Below are positions 28,417-37,991 of a stretch of 64,000 nt of DNA, piece after piece. Below the pieces are notes generated by a model, which saw nothing but the letters and a program-made list of their open reading frames with translations, had not been told where the DNA came from and did no database searches. Positions within the stretch are counted from its first letter, which is position 1. Every line of letters begins with the position of its first letter. The translations under genes and the position numbers were made by a program. Origin of the DNA: Albidovulum sp. (GTDB taxonomy: Bacteria > Pseudomonadota > Alphaproteobacteria > Rhodobacterales > Rhodobacteraceae); contig JAPPFL010000027.1 of the NCBI GenBank assembly GCA_028823855.1, positions 77,952 through 141,951 on the forward strand. Direction: 5' to 3'.

Positions 28417-29709
28417 ATGTCGGAAGGTCCCAGCTACGGTTTTGATACACTCCAAATTCACGCCGGATCACGCCCGGATCCCGAAACGGGTGCAAGGCAA
28501 ACTCCAATCTATCAAACCACCGCCTACGTTTTCCGCAATGCCGACCACGCGGCGGCTTTGTTCAATTTGCAGGAAGTCGGGTACATCTATTCCCGCCTCA
28601 CGAACCCAACGGTAGCGGTTCTCCAGGAACGCATTGCGACATTGGAAGGAGGAATTGGCGGAGTATGCTGCTCTTCCGGCCATGCCGCGCAGATAATGGC
28701 TCTATTTCCGCTAATGGGACCGGGCTGCAACGTTGTCACGTCAAATCGTCTTTATGGCGGCACGGTTACTCAATTCGGGCGCACAATCCACAGGTTCGGA
28801 TGGTCGGCCAGATTTGTCGATACAGAAAACCTCGAGGAAGTCGATGCTGCGATCGACGAGAATACTAGAGCGGTTTTTTGCGAATCGATCGCAAACCCTG
28901 GCGGCTACATAACGGATATCGAAGCCCTCGCGAAATTGTCCGAAAAGCACGGCATACCTCTAATCGTGGACAACACTTCGGCCTCGCCCTTCCTCTGCAG
29001 GCCGATCGAGCACGGTGCCACGCTCGTCGTGCACTCCACCACCAAGTACTTAACCGGCAACGGAACCGTAACCGGGGGCGCGATCGTCGATTCAGGCGAA
29101 TTCAATTGGTCGAGAAACGACAAGTTTCCGTCTTTGTCGCAGCCCGAATCGGCCTATCACGGATTGAAATTCCATGAAACCTTCGGGCCTCTGGCGTTCG
29201 TGTTCCATGGCATTGCGGTCGGTCTTCGCGACCTCGGCATGACAATGAACCCTCAGGCGGCGCACTATACGCTACTTGGAATCGAAACGCTTTCGCTTAG
29301 GATGAAAAAGCACGTGGACAACGCCCTTAAGGTTGCCACCTGGCTAGAAAGAGACCCGCGAGTCGAAACGGTAACCTATGCCGGACTTCCTTCCTCGCCA
29401 TATTTCGAAAGGATTGCCAAGGTTTGCCCGAAAGGCGCAGGTGCATTGTTTACGTTCGCGGTAAAGGGCGGGTACGAGGCATGCATTAAGCTCGTCGAAA
29501 GCCTTGAAATATTCAGCCACGTCGTAAATCTTGGCGACACTAGGTCGCTCGTTACCCATTCGGCATCAACGACCCATCGGCAGCTTACGCCCGAGCAGCA
29601 AAAGGCGGCGGGCGCTGAACCAAACGTCGTGCGCCTTTCGATTGGAATCGAAGATCCGGACGACCTGATCGCGGATTTGGACAAGGCGCTCACTGCGGCG
29701 ACGACCTGA
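28417..29709 (+). CDS. metY: O-acetylhomoserine sulfhydrylase
   Basis: PLP enzyme of the Cys/Met metabolism family, 430 residues. It joins sulfide (or methanethiol) to O-acetylhomoserine to give homocysteine or methionine. Signatures: GFDTLQIHAGSRPDPETGAR, QTPIYQTTAYVF, CCSSGHAAQIMAL and the PLP lysine in VVHSTTKYLTGNG. FPSLSQPESAYHGLKF and VRLSIGIEDPDDLI complete the pattern. The start is ATG 28417 with CAGGAG upstream; the longer frame from 28261 lacks similarity. Upstream I looked for a SAM riboswitch and did not find the SAM-II pattern. Confidence 0.94.
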   Translation: MSEGPSYGFDTLQIHAGSRPDPETGARQTPIYQTTAYVFRNADHAAALFNLQEVGYIYSRLTNPTVAVLQERIATLEGGIGGVCCSSGHAAQIMALFPLMGPGCNVVTSNRLYGGTVTQFGRTIHRFGWSARFVDTENLEEVDAAIDENTRAVFCESIANPGGYITDIEALAKLSEKHGIPLIVDNTSASPFLCRPIEHGATLVVHSTTKYLTGNGTVTGGAIVDSGEFNWSRNDKFPSLSQPESAYHGLKFHETFGPLAFVFHGIAVGLRDLGMTMNPQAAHYTLLGIETLSLRMKKHVDNALKVATWLERDPRVETVTYAGLPSSPYFERIAKVCPKGAGALFTFAVKGGYEACIKLVESLEIFSHVVNLGDTRSLVTHSASTTHRQLTPEQQKAAGAEPNVVRLSIGIEDPDDLIADLDKALTAATT

Positions 29710-29997
29710 AGTCTGCTTCCAAGGATCGATCCGTTCCGAAGGGAGATCTCTGTCGATTAATTGGGACCCGTGCCGAACCGGCGGCACTGCAAGCCTGGAG
29801 CCGCCAGCATGATCGACGCGCTCCGGCGACAACCGTGAAATTCGCTGTCGCCGAAGCGCGATTTCGCCGCGGTTCGTAAGGGCCTCATCAATTTTTTGGT
29901 TTAATTCTTGCGAGTTCGCCTTCGGAATGCCACAATCGAGTTCGTTGGGGTTCCAAACGCTCCATCGAGCATATTTTCGATACCGTTTGCAGGCTTC

Positions 29998-30576
29998 ATG
30001 AAGACAAGCTTCGCGCTAACTTTCGAACGGGACATAATCGCCCTCCTTTACCGATACCGCGGCAACAGGTGGCGCATGGTCGGTTCAGTACCCGCAAGCG
30101 CCGGCAATTTGCATAGCGAACTCGAATCGCTTCGTAGCATTGCCTTGCAGCTCGCACCTTCAAAGTTCTCTGTAAAGCTCTACGCCGAGCGCAGCCACGT
30201 AAGCTTTGGGTCTTTGGAGCCTGGATTGGAGGGCGCGGCTCGATTGAGCGAGGAAGAAATTTCGGCTGAAGTCGTGCAAAAATATGTTCCTGATCCGAAA
30301 GAGCAAGCCTTTGATTGGTGCGCGACCGACAATCTTGTCCAGGTTGCGACGATTTCGAGAGATTATTTGATAGAAATGGAAAGATTTGCGGTCGACAACC
30401 GGTTCAATCCCGTTTGCTTCGCCGCACTTTCCAATCGGAACGAGTTTAAGGGAGAACCATTATTTGGTATGACGGCAACAGCAGGAAAGATTCTCGGAAT
30501 CGGCACGGCGATTGAACGAGAAATTGAATCTCCTAAGATATTAGGCGTTTCAGAAGATTGGGAGGTTGTTCAATGA
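29998..30576 (+). CDS. N-terminal half of a pilus-type alphaproteobacterial protein (unknown function)
   Basis: About 192 residues starting at ATG 29998 (MKTSFALTFERDIIALLYRY). An upstream TTG frame to 29908 exists but adds nothing conserved. The sequence recalls the first section of a large uncharacterised protein of Rhodobacteraceae, where an actin-like or PilM-like N-terminus is fused to a PilP-like C-terminus. Recognisable: RSIALQLAPSKFSVKLYAE and DPKEQAFDWCATDNLVQVAT. The next gene overlaps it by four bases (ATGA) and carries the matching C-terminal part, so the two probably act together. No transmembrane segment. Assignment by memory of the family, moderate. Confidence 0.6.
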   Translation: MKTSFALTFERDIIALLYRYRGNRWRMVGSVPASAGNLHSELESLRSIALQLAPSKFSVKLYAERSHVSFGSLEPGLEGAARLSEEEISAEVVQKYVPDPKEQAFDWCATDNLVQVATISRDYLIEMERFAVDNRFNPVCFAALSNRNEFKGEPLFGMTATAGKILGIGTAIEREIESPKILGVSEDWEVVQ

Positions 30577-31391
30577 TAGCTAGTCGAGCATGCGAACTGG
30601 CGCTCCCGCTAGCGTTAACTCAGTTCGTGAAAGCCGCGGCAATGGGAGCGATATTTGTAAATTTCGCCGGGGGCGCGCAATCAAGCTTATCGCCGGTCCC
30701 GATTTTTCGAACCTTGGATCGGTCGATCACGCAGTATTTCTCGGCACGTACCGAATCATCGCCAACCGCCACTGAAGAAAAGGGAGTCCGCCAGGCGCGC
30801 GCTGCCCTGCCGACGGGCGCGCGCGAGGGACTAAGCGCCACTGCCCCGTCTGATTCCGGAGCGGTGCCCATCTCGATCGAGAACGATTCGCGGCCACGCG
30901 GCAATTCACGCTTCTTCGATGCCAACCCGCTGTTCGACATGGAGTCCGCCGCTATCGTTCTTTTCGCCGACGCAAGTGCTGCGAACAGCGTTTTTTCCTT
31001 CGCGCCGCCCTTTAAGCCAAGAGAGGTCCAAGCTCGCGGGGTCGCTATGCAATCCTGGCCTCGATCAATTAGCCCTTTAAAGCGCCCGCCTGGCTTGGGT
31101 TTCCCAAAACTCAGCAGCAATTCCACTGGAAAGCCGCCGACAAGTGAAGCTCTGGAACTAGTTCGCTATCAGGCGACAGAACGGCAAGCCATGGATACCG
31201 ACCGCGTCAATTTGATAGGCGTTTTCGGAACCAACGAGAAAAGAAAGGCGCTTGTTCGGTTCAAAAACGGCAGCATCAGGAAATTGACAATCAATTCGAA
31301 GCTGCTGGGCGGAAGGGTGGTTTCGATCGGAGACAATTCCGTTACGATTGTCAAGGAAGGCCGCACATACCGGCTGAATATGGAAAATTGA
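30573..31391 (+). CDS. C-terminal half of a pilus-type protein, PilP-like C-terminal domain
   Basis: A 272-residue protein starting at ATG 30573, which overlaps the previous stop. A hydrophobic N-terminal stretch (LALPLALTQFVKAAAMGAIF) could be a signal or anchor. A long low-complexity middle is rich in Ser, Pro and Ala. The last 60 residues (VNLIGVFGTNEKRKALVRF, LGGRVVSIGDNSVTIVKEGR) form a small beta domain like the PilP/GspC type that links inner and outer membrane parts of pilus or secretion machines. Relatives carry this domain at the end of a single long protein. No other pilus gene is nearby. Confidence 0.6.
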   Translation: MIASRACELALPLALTQFVKAAAMGAIFVNFAGGAQSSLSPVPIFRTLDRSITQYFSARTESSPTATEEKGVRQARAALPTGAREGLSATAPSDSGAVPISIENDSRPRGNSRFFDANPLFDMESAAIVLFADASAANSVFSFAPPFKPREVQARGVAMQSWPRSISPLKRPPGLGFPKLSSNSTGKPPTSEALELVRYQATERQAMDTDRVNLIGVFGTNEKRKALVRFKNGSIRKLTINSKLLGGRVVSIGDNSVTIVKEGRTYRLNMEN

Positions 31392-31463
31392 AGCCCGGCG
31401 ACTTCGCGGAACCGCTTCGGCTCGCCGTACGATGATTTGCTCAGACAAACGAGAGAACAAGAA

Positions 31464-33767
31464 TTGAACGCGGACGATTCCCCACATTCCGTCGAAGCGG
31501 CCCGCGCGGCGGCGCTCGCCTACCACGAATTCCCTAAACCAGGCAAATTGGAAATCAAGGCGACCAAGCCGCTGGCTAATCAGCGCGACCTCGCCCGAGC
31601 ATACAGTCCCGGAGTCGCCAGCGCCTGCGCCGAAATCCGTTCGAACCCAGCCGCCGCTCATCGATTTACGGCGCGCGGCAACCTCGTTGGCATCGTCTCC
31701 AACGGCACAGCCGTTCTCGGCCTGGGAGACATCGGACCGCTTGCGTCAAAGCCTGTAATGGAAGGCAAGGCCGTACTCTTCAAAAAATTCGCCAATATCG
31801 ACTGCTTCGATATCGAATTAAATGAATCTGATCCGAAGCGACTCGCGGAAGCGGTCTGCGCTCTCGAACCAACCTTCGGCGCTATCAATCTTGAAGACAT
31901 CAAGGCGCCGGATTGCTTCGTAGTCGAAAAAATTTGCCGGGAGAGAATGAGCATTCCGGTTTTCCACGACGACCAGCACGGAACCGCAATCGTCGTAGGC
32001 GCCGCGGCGACCAACGCGCTAAATATCGTCGGCAAGAAATTCTCGGACATCAAGATCGTATCGACTGGCGGCGGCGCAGCGGGGATCGCTTGCCTGGACC
32101 TTTTGCTCAGGCTCGGCGTCCAGCGCAAAAATGTATGGCTCTGCGATATCGAAGGCATCGTTTATAAGGGCAGATCCGCCGAAATGACGCCGCAAAAGGC
32201 GGCGTATGCCCAATCTACCGACCTTCGCACGCTTGAAGAGGCGATGGAATCTGCAGATTTCTTCCTCGGCTTGTCAGCCCCGGATATTCTTTCGCGCCGG
32301 ATGGTTCAAAAGATGGCTCCGGAACCGATAATTTTCGCACTCGCCAATCCCGTTCCCGAAATCGCGCCCGAACTGGCCAAGTCGGCAGCGCCGGATGCTG
32401 TCGTTGCGACGGGAAGGTCAGACTATCCCAACCAGGTCAACAATGTCCTCTGCTTTCCTTTTATATTTCGCGGCGCCCTCGATGTGGGGGCGAAAGAAAT
32501 AAATTCGGAAATGGAAATCGCCTGCGTTGAGGCGATCGCCGGGCTAGCGAGAGAGACTACTAGCGCCGAGGCCGCCGCCGTCTATCAGGGCGAAAGGCTA
32601 AGTTTCGGCAAAGACTACCTGATTCCCAAGCCTTTCGATCCGCGCCTAATGCGTGTCGTCGCGTCGGCGGTAGCTCTGGCAGCCATGGACTCGGGCGTCG
32701 CCTCTCGACCAATAGGCGACCTCGAGGAATACGGGGCATCTCTCGACAGTGAGGTATACAGGTCCGCAATAATCATGAAACAGGCGTTCGAGGCAGCTCG
32801 ACGCGTCGATCGATCGATAGCATTCGCCGAAGGCGAAGACGAGCGCGTGCTGCGCGCAGCCAATGCAATGATTGAAGAAGGAACCGGTCAGCCTATTCTG
32901 ATCGGCCGACCCGAGGTCGTCGAATACCGTTGCGAAAGATCCGGGCTGCCGATTCGTCCCGGCAGGGATTTCGAGCTCGTGAATCCGGAAAGCGATCGGC
33001 GGTACCGCGACTATTGGACGACTTACCACAGAATCATGGAGCGTCGAGGCGTGACGCCGGATTTGGCCAAATCGATTATTCGAACGAATTCCACTGCTAT
33101 AGCCGCGGTCATGGTCAAAAGGAACGAGGCCGACGGCTTGATCTGCGGCGCGTACGGTCAATATCTCTGGCACTTGAAGTATGTAGGCGACATACTGTCC
33201 GACGAGAACAGCACTCCATTGGCGGCGCTTAGCCTCTTGATTCTTGAAGACGGCCCCTTATTCATCGCAGATACCCAGATTCAAACGGAACCGTCGGCCG
33301 ATACGATTGCCCGGACCGCAAGAGAAGCCGCCCGGAAGGCGAGAAATTTCGGCATGGAGCCAATAGTTGCGCTATGCTCGAGCTCCCAATTCGGCAATCT
33401 TGACAACAAGGCGGGACACACTCTGCGAAAGGCGCTGGAGCGTCTGGACGCGATGCCAACGGATTTCGCATATGAAGGAGAAATGAATGTCGACGCCGCA
33501 CTTGATCCGACCCTGCGCGAGAGAATTTTCCCGAACTCGCGCATTCAAGGAGCGGCCAACATCTTGGTATTCGCCAATATTGAAGCTGCGGGAGCGGTCC
33601 GCAACGTGTTGAAACAAAAGGCCGGGGGTTTGGAAGTCGGTCCGATGCTGCTAGGCTTACACAACAGGGCGCATATCGTTACTCCTGCCGTAACCGCGCG
33701 GGGCCTGCTGAATATCTCCGCGATTTCAGGCATTCCGTCAAGCGATCAAATGCAAGAGGCAAAGTAG
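31464..33767 (+). CDS. maeB: NADP-dependent malic enzyme with C-terminal phosphotransacetylase-like domain
   Basis: Oxidative decarboxylation of malate to pyruvate with NADPH. About 767 residues. N-terminal malic enzyme part: KATKPLANQRDLARAYSPG, IKAPDCF, FHDDQHGTAIVVGAAATNAL and the dinucleotide loop VSTGGGAAGIACL. From about residue 430 a phosphate acetyltransferase-like domain follows (FAEGEDERVLRAANAMIEEG, ANILVFANIEAAG), which is non-catalytic but can bind acetyl-CoA as a regulator in relatives. I prefer TTG 31464, with GAGAG upstream; an in-frame TTG at 31437 is the alternative. prpE starts one base after the stop. Confidence 0.93.
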   Translation: MNADDSPHSVEAARAAALAYHEFPKPGKLEIKATKPLANQRDLARAYSPGVASACAEIRSNPAAAHRFTARGNLVGIVSNGTAVLGLGDIGPLASKPVMEGKAVLFKKFANIDCFDIELNESDPKRLAEAVCALEPTFGAINLEDIKAPDCFVVEKICRERMSIPVFHDDQHGTAIVVGAAATNALNIVGKKFSDIKIVSTGGGAAGIACLDLLLRLGVQRKNVWLCDIEGIVYKGRSAEMTPQKAAYAQSTDLRTLEEAMESADFFLGLSAPDILSRRMVQKMAPEPIIFALANPVPEIAPELAKSAAPDAVVATGRSDYPNQVNNVLCFPFIFRGALDVGAKEINSEMEIACVEAIAGLARETTSAEAAAVYQGERLSFGKDYLIPKPFDPRLMRVVASAVALAAMDSGVASRPIGDLEEYGASLDSEVYRSAIIMKQAFEAARRVDRSIAFAEGEDERVLRAANAMIEEGTGQPILIGRPEVVEYRCERSGLPIRPGRDFELVNPESDRRYRDYWTTYHRIMERRGVTPDLAKSIIRTNSTAIAAVMVKRNEADGLICGAYGQYLWHLKYVGDILSDENSTPLAALSLLILEDGPLFIADTQIQTEPSADTIARTAREAARKARNFGMEPIVALCSSSQFGNLDNKAGHTLRKALERLDAMPTDFAYEGEMNVDAALDPTLRERIFPNSRIQGAANILVFANIEAAGAVRNVLKQKAGGLEVGPMLLGLHNRAHIVTPAVTARGLLNISAISGIPSSDQMQEAK

Positions 33768-33768
33768 A

Positions 33769-35664
33769 ATGAAATACAAAGAGGTCTACGGTCAATGGCA
33801 GGCCGATCCAGAAGCGTTTTGGATGCGAACCGCCGAAGCTATTGACTGGATCGAGCCTCCTACAAAAGCGTTGTTCGCGGACGACCCTGCGAACTGCCAT
33901 TGGTTCGCCGACGCGCGAGTGAACGGCTGCTGGAACGCGGTCGACAGGCACGTTGAAGCGGGCTTCGGAGACCAGGCGGCCATCGTTCATGCTAGTCCGA
34001 TCACGGAGAGCGAAAAAACTATCACTTTCAGGGAGTTGCGGGATCAAGTTGCTTTATTTGCGGGCGCGCTCAGCAGGCGGGGCCTAAAGAAAGGCGACAG
34101 GGCGATCATCTACATGCCCATGATACCGGAAGCCTTGGTCGCCATGCTCGCATGCGCTCGCATAGGAGCAATTCACTCGGTAGTTTTCGGCGGTTTCGCG
34201 TCGCACGAACTCGCGGCTAGAATCAACGACGCATCGCCGAAATGCATCATCGCCGCTTCTTGCGGCATCGAGCCGGGGCGAATCGTTGAATACAAGCCGC
34301 TTGCCGACGAGGCCATTGATTTGGCGGCCAGAAAACCCGACTTTTGCGTAGTGCTGCAGCGGCAGCAGGCTATCGCGGAGCTTGTCGAAGGCCGGGACGA
34401 GGATTGGGAAGAATTCCAGAAAGGCGCAGAGCCATCTTCGTGCGTCCCGGTCGAGGGCAGCCACCCGGCCTACATTTTATATACTTCGGGCACGACGGGC
34501 CAGCCCAAGGGTGTTGTACGAAGCACGGCAGGTCATTTGGTCGCTTTGCATTGGACAATGAAAAACATTTACGATGTCGAGCCCGGCGAAGTCTTTTGGG
34601 CGGCATCCGATGTCGGATGGGTCGTCGGGCACTCATATATATGCTACGCGCCTCTTTTGCACCGAAATACGACCGTGGTCTTTGAAGGCAAGCCAGTCGG
34701 AACGCCCGATGCGGCGGCATTTTGGCGCGTCATTGAAAAGCATGGGGTTCGGGCTCTTTTCACGGCACCGACCGCGTTCCGCGCGATCAAGAGAGAAGAC
34801 CCGGCGGGCAGCCTGATAGAGGATTTCGACCTATCTTCGCTCAAGACGCTTTTCCTGGCCGGCGAACGCGCGGATCCTGATACGATCAGCTGGGCCGAAA
34901 GCCATTTGAGAGTTCCCGTTATCGACCACTGGTGGCAAACGGAAACCGGCTGGTCCATAGCGGCGAACCCCGTGGGAATCGAAAAATTGCCCGTTAAACC
35001 GGGCTCGCCGTCATTGCCGATGCCAGGATACGATATCCGTGTTTTGGACGATGAAGGCGCTGAATGTCGACGCGGCGAACTTGGCGCAATCGTGGTCAGG
35101 CTGCCGTTGCCGCCAGGAAATTTTCCGACGCTTTGGAACTCCGAAGACCGATTTCGAAAATCGTACCTCGAGAGGTTTCCGGGCTATTACGAAACAGGCG
35201 ACGCAGGCTATGTAGATGAAGACGGCTACCTGTTCGTCATGTCGCGAACCGACGACGTAATTAACATCGCGGGGCACAGGCTTTCCACGGGAGCAATGGA
35301 GGAAGTCATCGCGAACCACCAGGATGTAGCGGAATGCGCGGTTGTCGGCGTCGAAGATGATCTCAAGGGCCAAATTCCGCTGGCGTTCATTTGCTTGAAT
35401 TCAGGATGCGAAAAAGAGCACTCGGCCATTTCAGCGGAGTGCGTCAGGCTCGTAAGGCAAACCATTGGACCTGTCGCGGCCTTTAAACTAGCGGCCGTGG
35501 TCGAACGCTTGCCAAAGACTCGTTCAGGTAAAATACTTAGAGGGGTGATGGCGCGGATCGCCGATGGCAGGTCATACAAGATTCCGGCGACAATCGATGA
35601 TCCCGCGATACTCTCGGAGATTGAAGTCGCGCTGAATTCGCTCGGTTATCCGAAAACGAATTAG
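33769..35664 (+). CDS. prpE: Propionyl-CoA synthetase
   Basis: AMP-forming acyl-CoA synthetase of 631 residues that activates propionate. Motifs: ATP-binding YTSGTTGQPKGVVRSTAGH, WWQTETGW, ETGDAGYVDEDGYLF, RTDDVINIAGHRLSTGAMEE, and the acetylatable lysine region LPKTRSGKILRG. The N-terminal YKEVYGQWQADPEAFW and the WVVGHSYICYAPLL segment favour PrpE over acetyl-CoA synthetase. It begins one base after the maeB stop, so the two are an operon. Together with pccA, pccB and the mutase 10-19 kb away it gives the methylmalonyl route from propionate to succinyl-CoA. Confidence 0.92.
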   Translation: MKYKEVYGQWQADPEAFWMRTAEAIDWIEPPTKALFADDPANCHWFADARVNGCWNAVDRHVEAGFGDQAAIVHASPITESEKTITFRELRDQVALFAGALSRRGLKKGDRAIIYMPMIPEALVAMLACARIGAIHSVVFGGFASHELAARINDASPKCIIAASCGIEPGRIVEYKPLADEAIDLAARKPDFCVVLQRQQAIAELVEGRDEDWEEFQKGAEPSSCVPVEGSHPAYILYTSGTTGQPKGVVRSTAGHLVALHWTMKNIYDVEPGEVFWAASDVGWVVGHSYICYAPLLHRNTTVVFEGKPVGTPDAAAFWRVIEKHGVRALFTAPTAFRAIKREDPAGSLIEDFDLSSLKTLFLAGERADPDTISWAESHLRVPVIDHWWQTETGWSIAANPVGIEKLPVKPGSPSLPMPGYDIRVLDDEGAECRRGELGAIVVRLPLPPGNFPTLWNSEDRFRKSYLERFPGYYETGDAGYVDEDGYLFVMSRTDDVINIAGHRLSTGAMEEVIANHQDVAECAVVGVEDDLKGQIPLAFICLNSGCEKEHSAISAECVRLVRQTIGPVAAFKLAAVVERLPKTRSGKILRGVMARIADGRSYKIPATIDDPAILSEIEVALNSLGYPKTN

Positions 35665-35676
35665 CCTGGTTTACGG

Positions 35677-36291
35677 TTAATCATTGTCCCGCAGTCCGGC
35701 ACCGGCGCCGAGCCGCCTAGAGGCATCCGTCGTCGGAACCAGCGTTAGCGAGGCCAGCTCTAGCGATCTATGCCACGCGGCGGAATTTACGTCATGCCGC
35801 TCGGCGACTTCAGGGAGCGATTCCCTACGGGGAAGCAGAGTTGCGGAAACGCTCCCGCTAGGGATGTTTTGAATGTCGGGCCGATATACGCGGTTTTCGT
35901 AGACGCGGACGAGAGAATCGCGAGTCGGCTTAAGCAAGAATCCGCACGAAAATTCCTTCGCCGCCACGCCCGCCAATCCGATTAGCGCGTCCAAGTTGCA
36001 AGGGTCGGTTAGTTCGACGTGCCGGACCACGCGGGCGGCAAGCAAATCGAATGCAGCGATCGCCGAAAAGCCGCTTCTTTCGGGTATAACGGCCGTTTCC
36101 GAAACGATTATAGGGCGAGCCGGCGATTTTCCTTGCTCGAGAACGGCGAGAATCGGTTCGATGCTGCGAATTCCCCTCCTTTCCAGATAGGCCGCGGCGC
36201 GCCCGAATTGCTCGGCAATTCCATCCGGCCAGCCAAGTCCGAGCGCAGCCTTGCGCATCGTAGTTTCGATTTCATTGAACGAATATCTCAC
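35677..36291 (-). CDS. DUF3726-like protein, last gene of the M19-like operon
   Basis: About 204 residues. The N-terminus (YSFNEIETTMRKAALGLGW, then GIAEQFGRAAAYLERRGI) resembles the DUF3726 domain: a helical segment with a glycine-rich turn in proteins of unknown function. The remainder (AARVVRHVELTDPCNLDALI, VAAKEFSCGFLL) has no motif I can name. The best start is GTG at 36289-36291, which overlaps the previous stop (GTGA); the frame is open further but only inside that gene. The overlap and shared direction make it the third member of a translationally coupled operon. It runs tail to tail with prpE, 12 bases apart. Confidence 0.7.
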   Translation of the reverse strand: MRYSFNEIETTMRKAALGLGWPDGIAEQFGRAAAYLERRGIRSIEPILAVLEQGKSPARPIIVSETAVIPERSGFSAIAAFDLLAARVVRHVELTDPCNLDALIGLAGVAAKEFSCGFLLKPTRDSLVRVYENRVYRPDIQNIPSGSVSATLLPRRESLPEVAERHDVNSAAWHRSLELASLTLVPTTDASRRLGAGAGLRDND

Positions 36292-37991
36292 TTGAAATCG
36301 CCAAGCACCGGAAAAAGCCAATCGTCGGCTCCAGCGTCTCCGATACTGTCGAACGTCGGCGCTCCCTGAAACAATGCGACGCGAATCCAGCGGTCAGATT
36401 TCGGATCGAATTTTGACGCGCCAAAAAAGGAAAGCTTGCACCGAAGCAGATCTATCGGACGGCATCCGCCGTCCAAAAGATTTCCTCGAATCTCGCAAAA
36501 TGGATAGCGGATCAAGTTTTGCGCGCGACGCACAGCGCCTCGCAGTTCAGGGCAGCGCAAGAGAAATTCCGCGACGGTTTCGGCCGGATTCGATTCGGCC
36601 AGCGTTCGGAAAAGCCGCTGGATCCGGTAGGCGACATCGATCGGAAGTTCCAGATCCGAACCTTCATCGCGGTACCTGTCGCCCAGCCTTGGCTCTAGCT
36701 TTTCCTCCGAAACATACCAAAAATGCCTGCGAGACTCGGCAGCGTCGAAATCAACCGACAATGCCCATTGAAAATTCGATCGCAATTGCTCGAGCAAGTC
36801 GGCAGCCGTCATGGCCGGGTCGAGGCGAGTCTCAATTTCGCTCGCCGACCACGATTCCAATTCGTCGACAAGGTCGCCGTGCGGCTCGAGAAGCAACGAC
36901 ACGCAGAATTCCTGAAATTCGCCGCTCAGCGATTCCGAGATCAGAAACAAGCGATTCCAATAGTAACCGTCACCGGGGTTTTCGGCAGCCGCATTGTCGG
37001 CAAACCAATCCAGCTCCCTCCGAAGGCAGGCGATTCGGGTCATCGCATCTTCGTCTTCAACCAGCCATTCTTCCAAGTGGCGTTTCCCTCTCGACAACAG
37101 CCCGCGAAATCTTGATACGGACTCGCGTGAGGCCGTTTCAATCGATCGCACTCTCGCGAGCGCCGTCTCTCTTGAAAAAACCCAGTTGTGCAATAGTATA
37201 GGGTGACCGATGAGGAATGGCGCCATTCCCAACCCGGTCGAATTGCCTATTCCTAGAAATCTTCTGATGTGAGGAGCCAGCCTCGCTGACGAATGTCCGC
37301 GCTTTGCCGCGATATGTTCGACGAGATCGTGGGAAAACCCTCGAATCAACCAGATCGCAAGCATTTCGACCTGGAACGCGCCGGAAATACCCGTTCGCCG
37401 GGCGATTCTTTCCCTGTCGGCCAAACCGAACTTGCCGTTTCCGTAGACCGCCGTGGTGCGCATCAGGTAGCCAATTCGCCGAATCATCTCGCAGTCGGGC
37501 TGCTGGCCATTCGCCAAACGCTCCGCAACATGCTCAAACATTCGCACGCTTTTGTTGGCGCGGCTAAGCACGAGTTCCGAAGCTTCGAAGCGCCCGCTTT
37601 CCTGCAAGGGCACATTTTCTTCAAGGCGCTGCATATCGCGATTGTCCGGTACTCCGTCGAACAGCGCGAAAGTCGTATCCCAAGCTTCCGCGATGACGCG
37701 GTCGGTCCGCCGCTGCGGATCGAGAAACTTCGAAATAGCCACGAGGCTGTAGGGGTAACCGCCCAACTCGACAGTATATACGGCTCGTCCGAATCCGTCG
37801 GCATCCATTTGCCAGACCGGTCTATTTACTTTCGCTCCCTCTCGATGCAACGCGCGAGTAAGCACTCGCTTGAAACTTAACCGATGGGGAAAGAACATCC
37901 CGATTCTATACGGCTTCATGATTTCGTCGGGACGCCGACGAGAGAATCCCGAATCGTATTCGCCGGGCGAGGTCGCGCTAAGCGAGTTCAT
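36288..37991 (-). CDS. Conserved 567-residue protein of unknown function, middle gene of the M19-like operon
   Basis: No domain I can name. ATG 37989-37991 overlaps the dipeptidase-like stop by four bases (GGATGA); an internal start at MKPYRIGMFFPHRLSFKR is possible. Distinct stretches are FFPHRLSFKRVLTRALHREG, DTTFALFDGVPDNRD, RTTAVYGNGKFGLADRERIA and FLGIGNSTGLGMAPFLIGHP with LLHNWVFSRETALARVR. The Gly/Asn-rich GIGNSTGLGM segment and an RxTGISGAFQVEMLAIWLIRGF helix look like a ligand site. Similar proteins occur in marine alphaproteobacteria, to my recollection always unannotated. No signal peptide, no clear membrane helix. Confidence 0.75.
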   Translation of the reverse strand: MNSLSATSPGEYDSGFSRRRPDEIMKPYRIGMFFPHRLSFKRVLTRALHREGAKVNRPVWQMDADGFGRAVYTVELGGYPYSLVAISKFLDPQRRTDRVIAEAWDTTFALFDGVPDNRDMQRLEENVPLQESGRFEASELVLSRANKSVRMFEHVAERLANGQQPDCEMIRRIGYLMRTTAVYGNGKFGLADRERIARRTGISGAFQVEMLAIWLIRGFSHDLVEHIAAKRGHSSARLAPHIRRFLGIGNSTGLGMAPFLIGHPILLHNWVFSRETALARVRSIETASRESVSRFRGLLSRGKRHLEEWLVEDEDAMTRIACLRRELDWFADNAAAENPGDGYYWNRLFLISESLSGEFQEFCVSLLLEPHGDLVDELESWSASEIETRLDPAMTAADLLEQLRSNFQWALSVDFDAAESRRHFWYVSEEKLEPRLGDRYRDEGSDLELPIDVAYRIQRLFRTLAESNPAETVAEFLLRCPELRGAVRRAQNLIRYPFCEIRGNLLDGGCRPIDLLRCKLSFFGASKFDPKSDRWIRVALFQGAPTFDSIGDAGADDWLFPVLGDFK

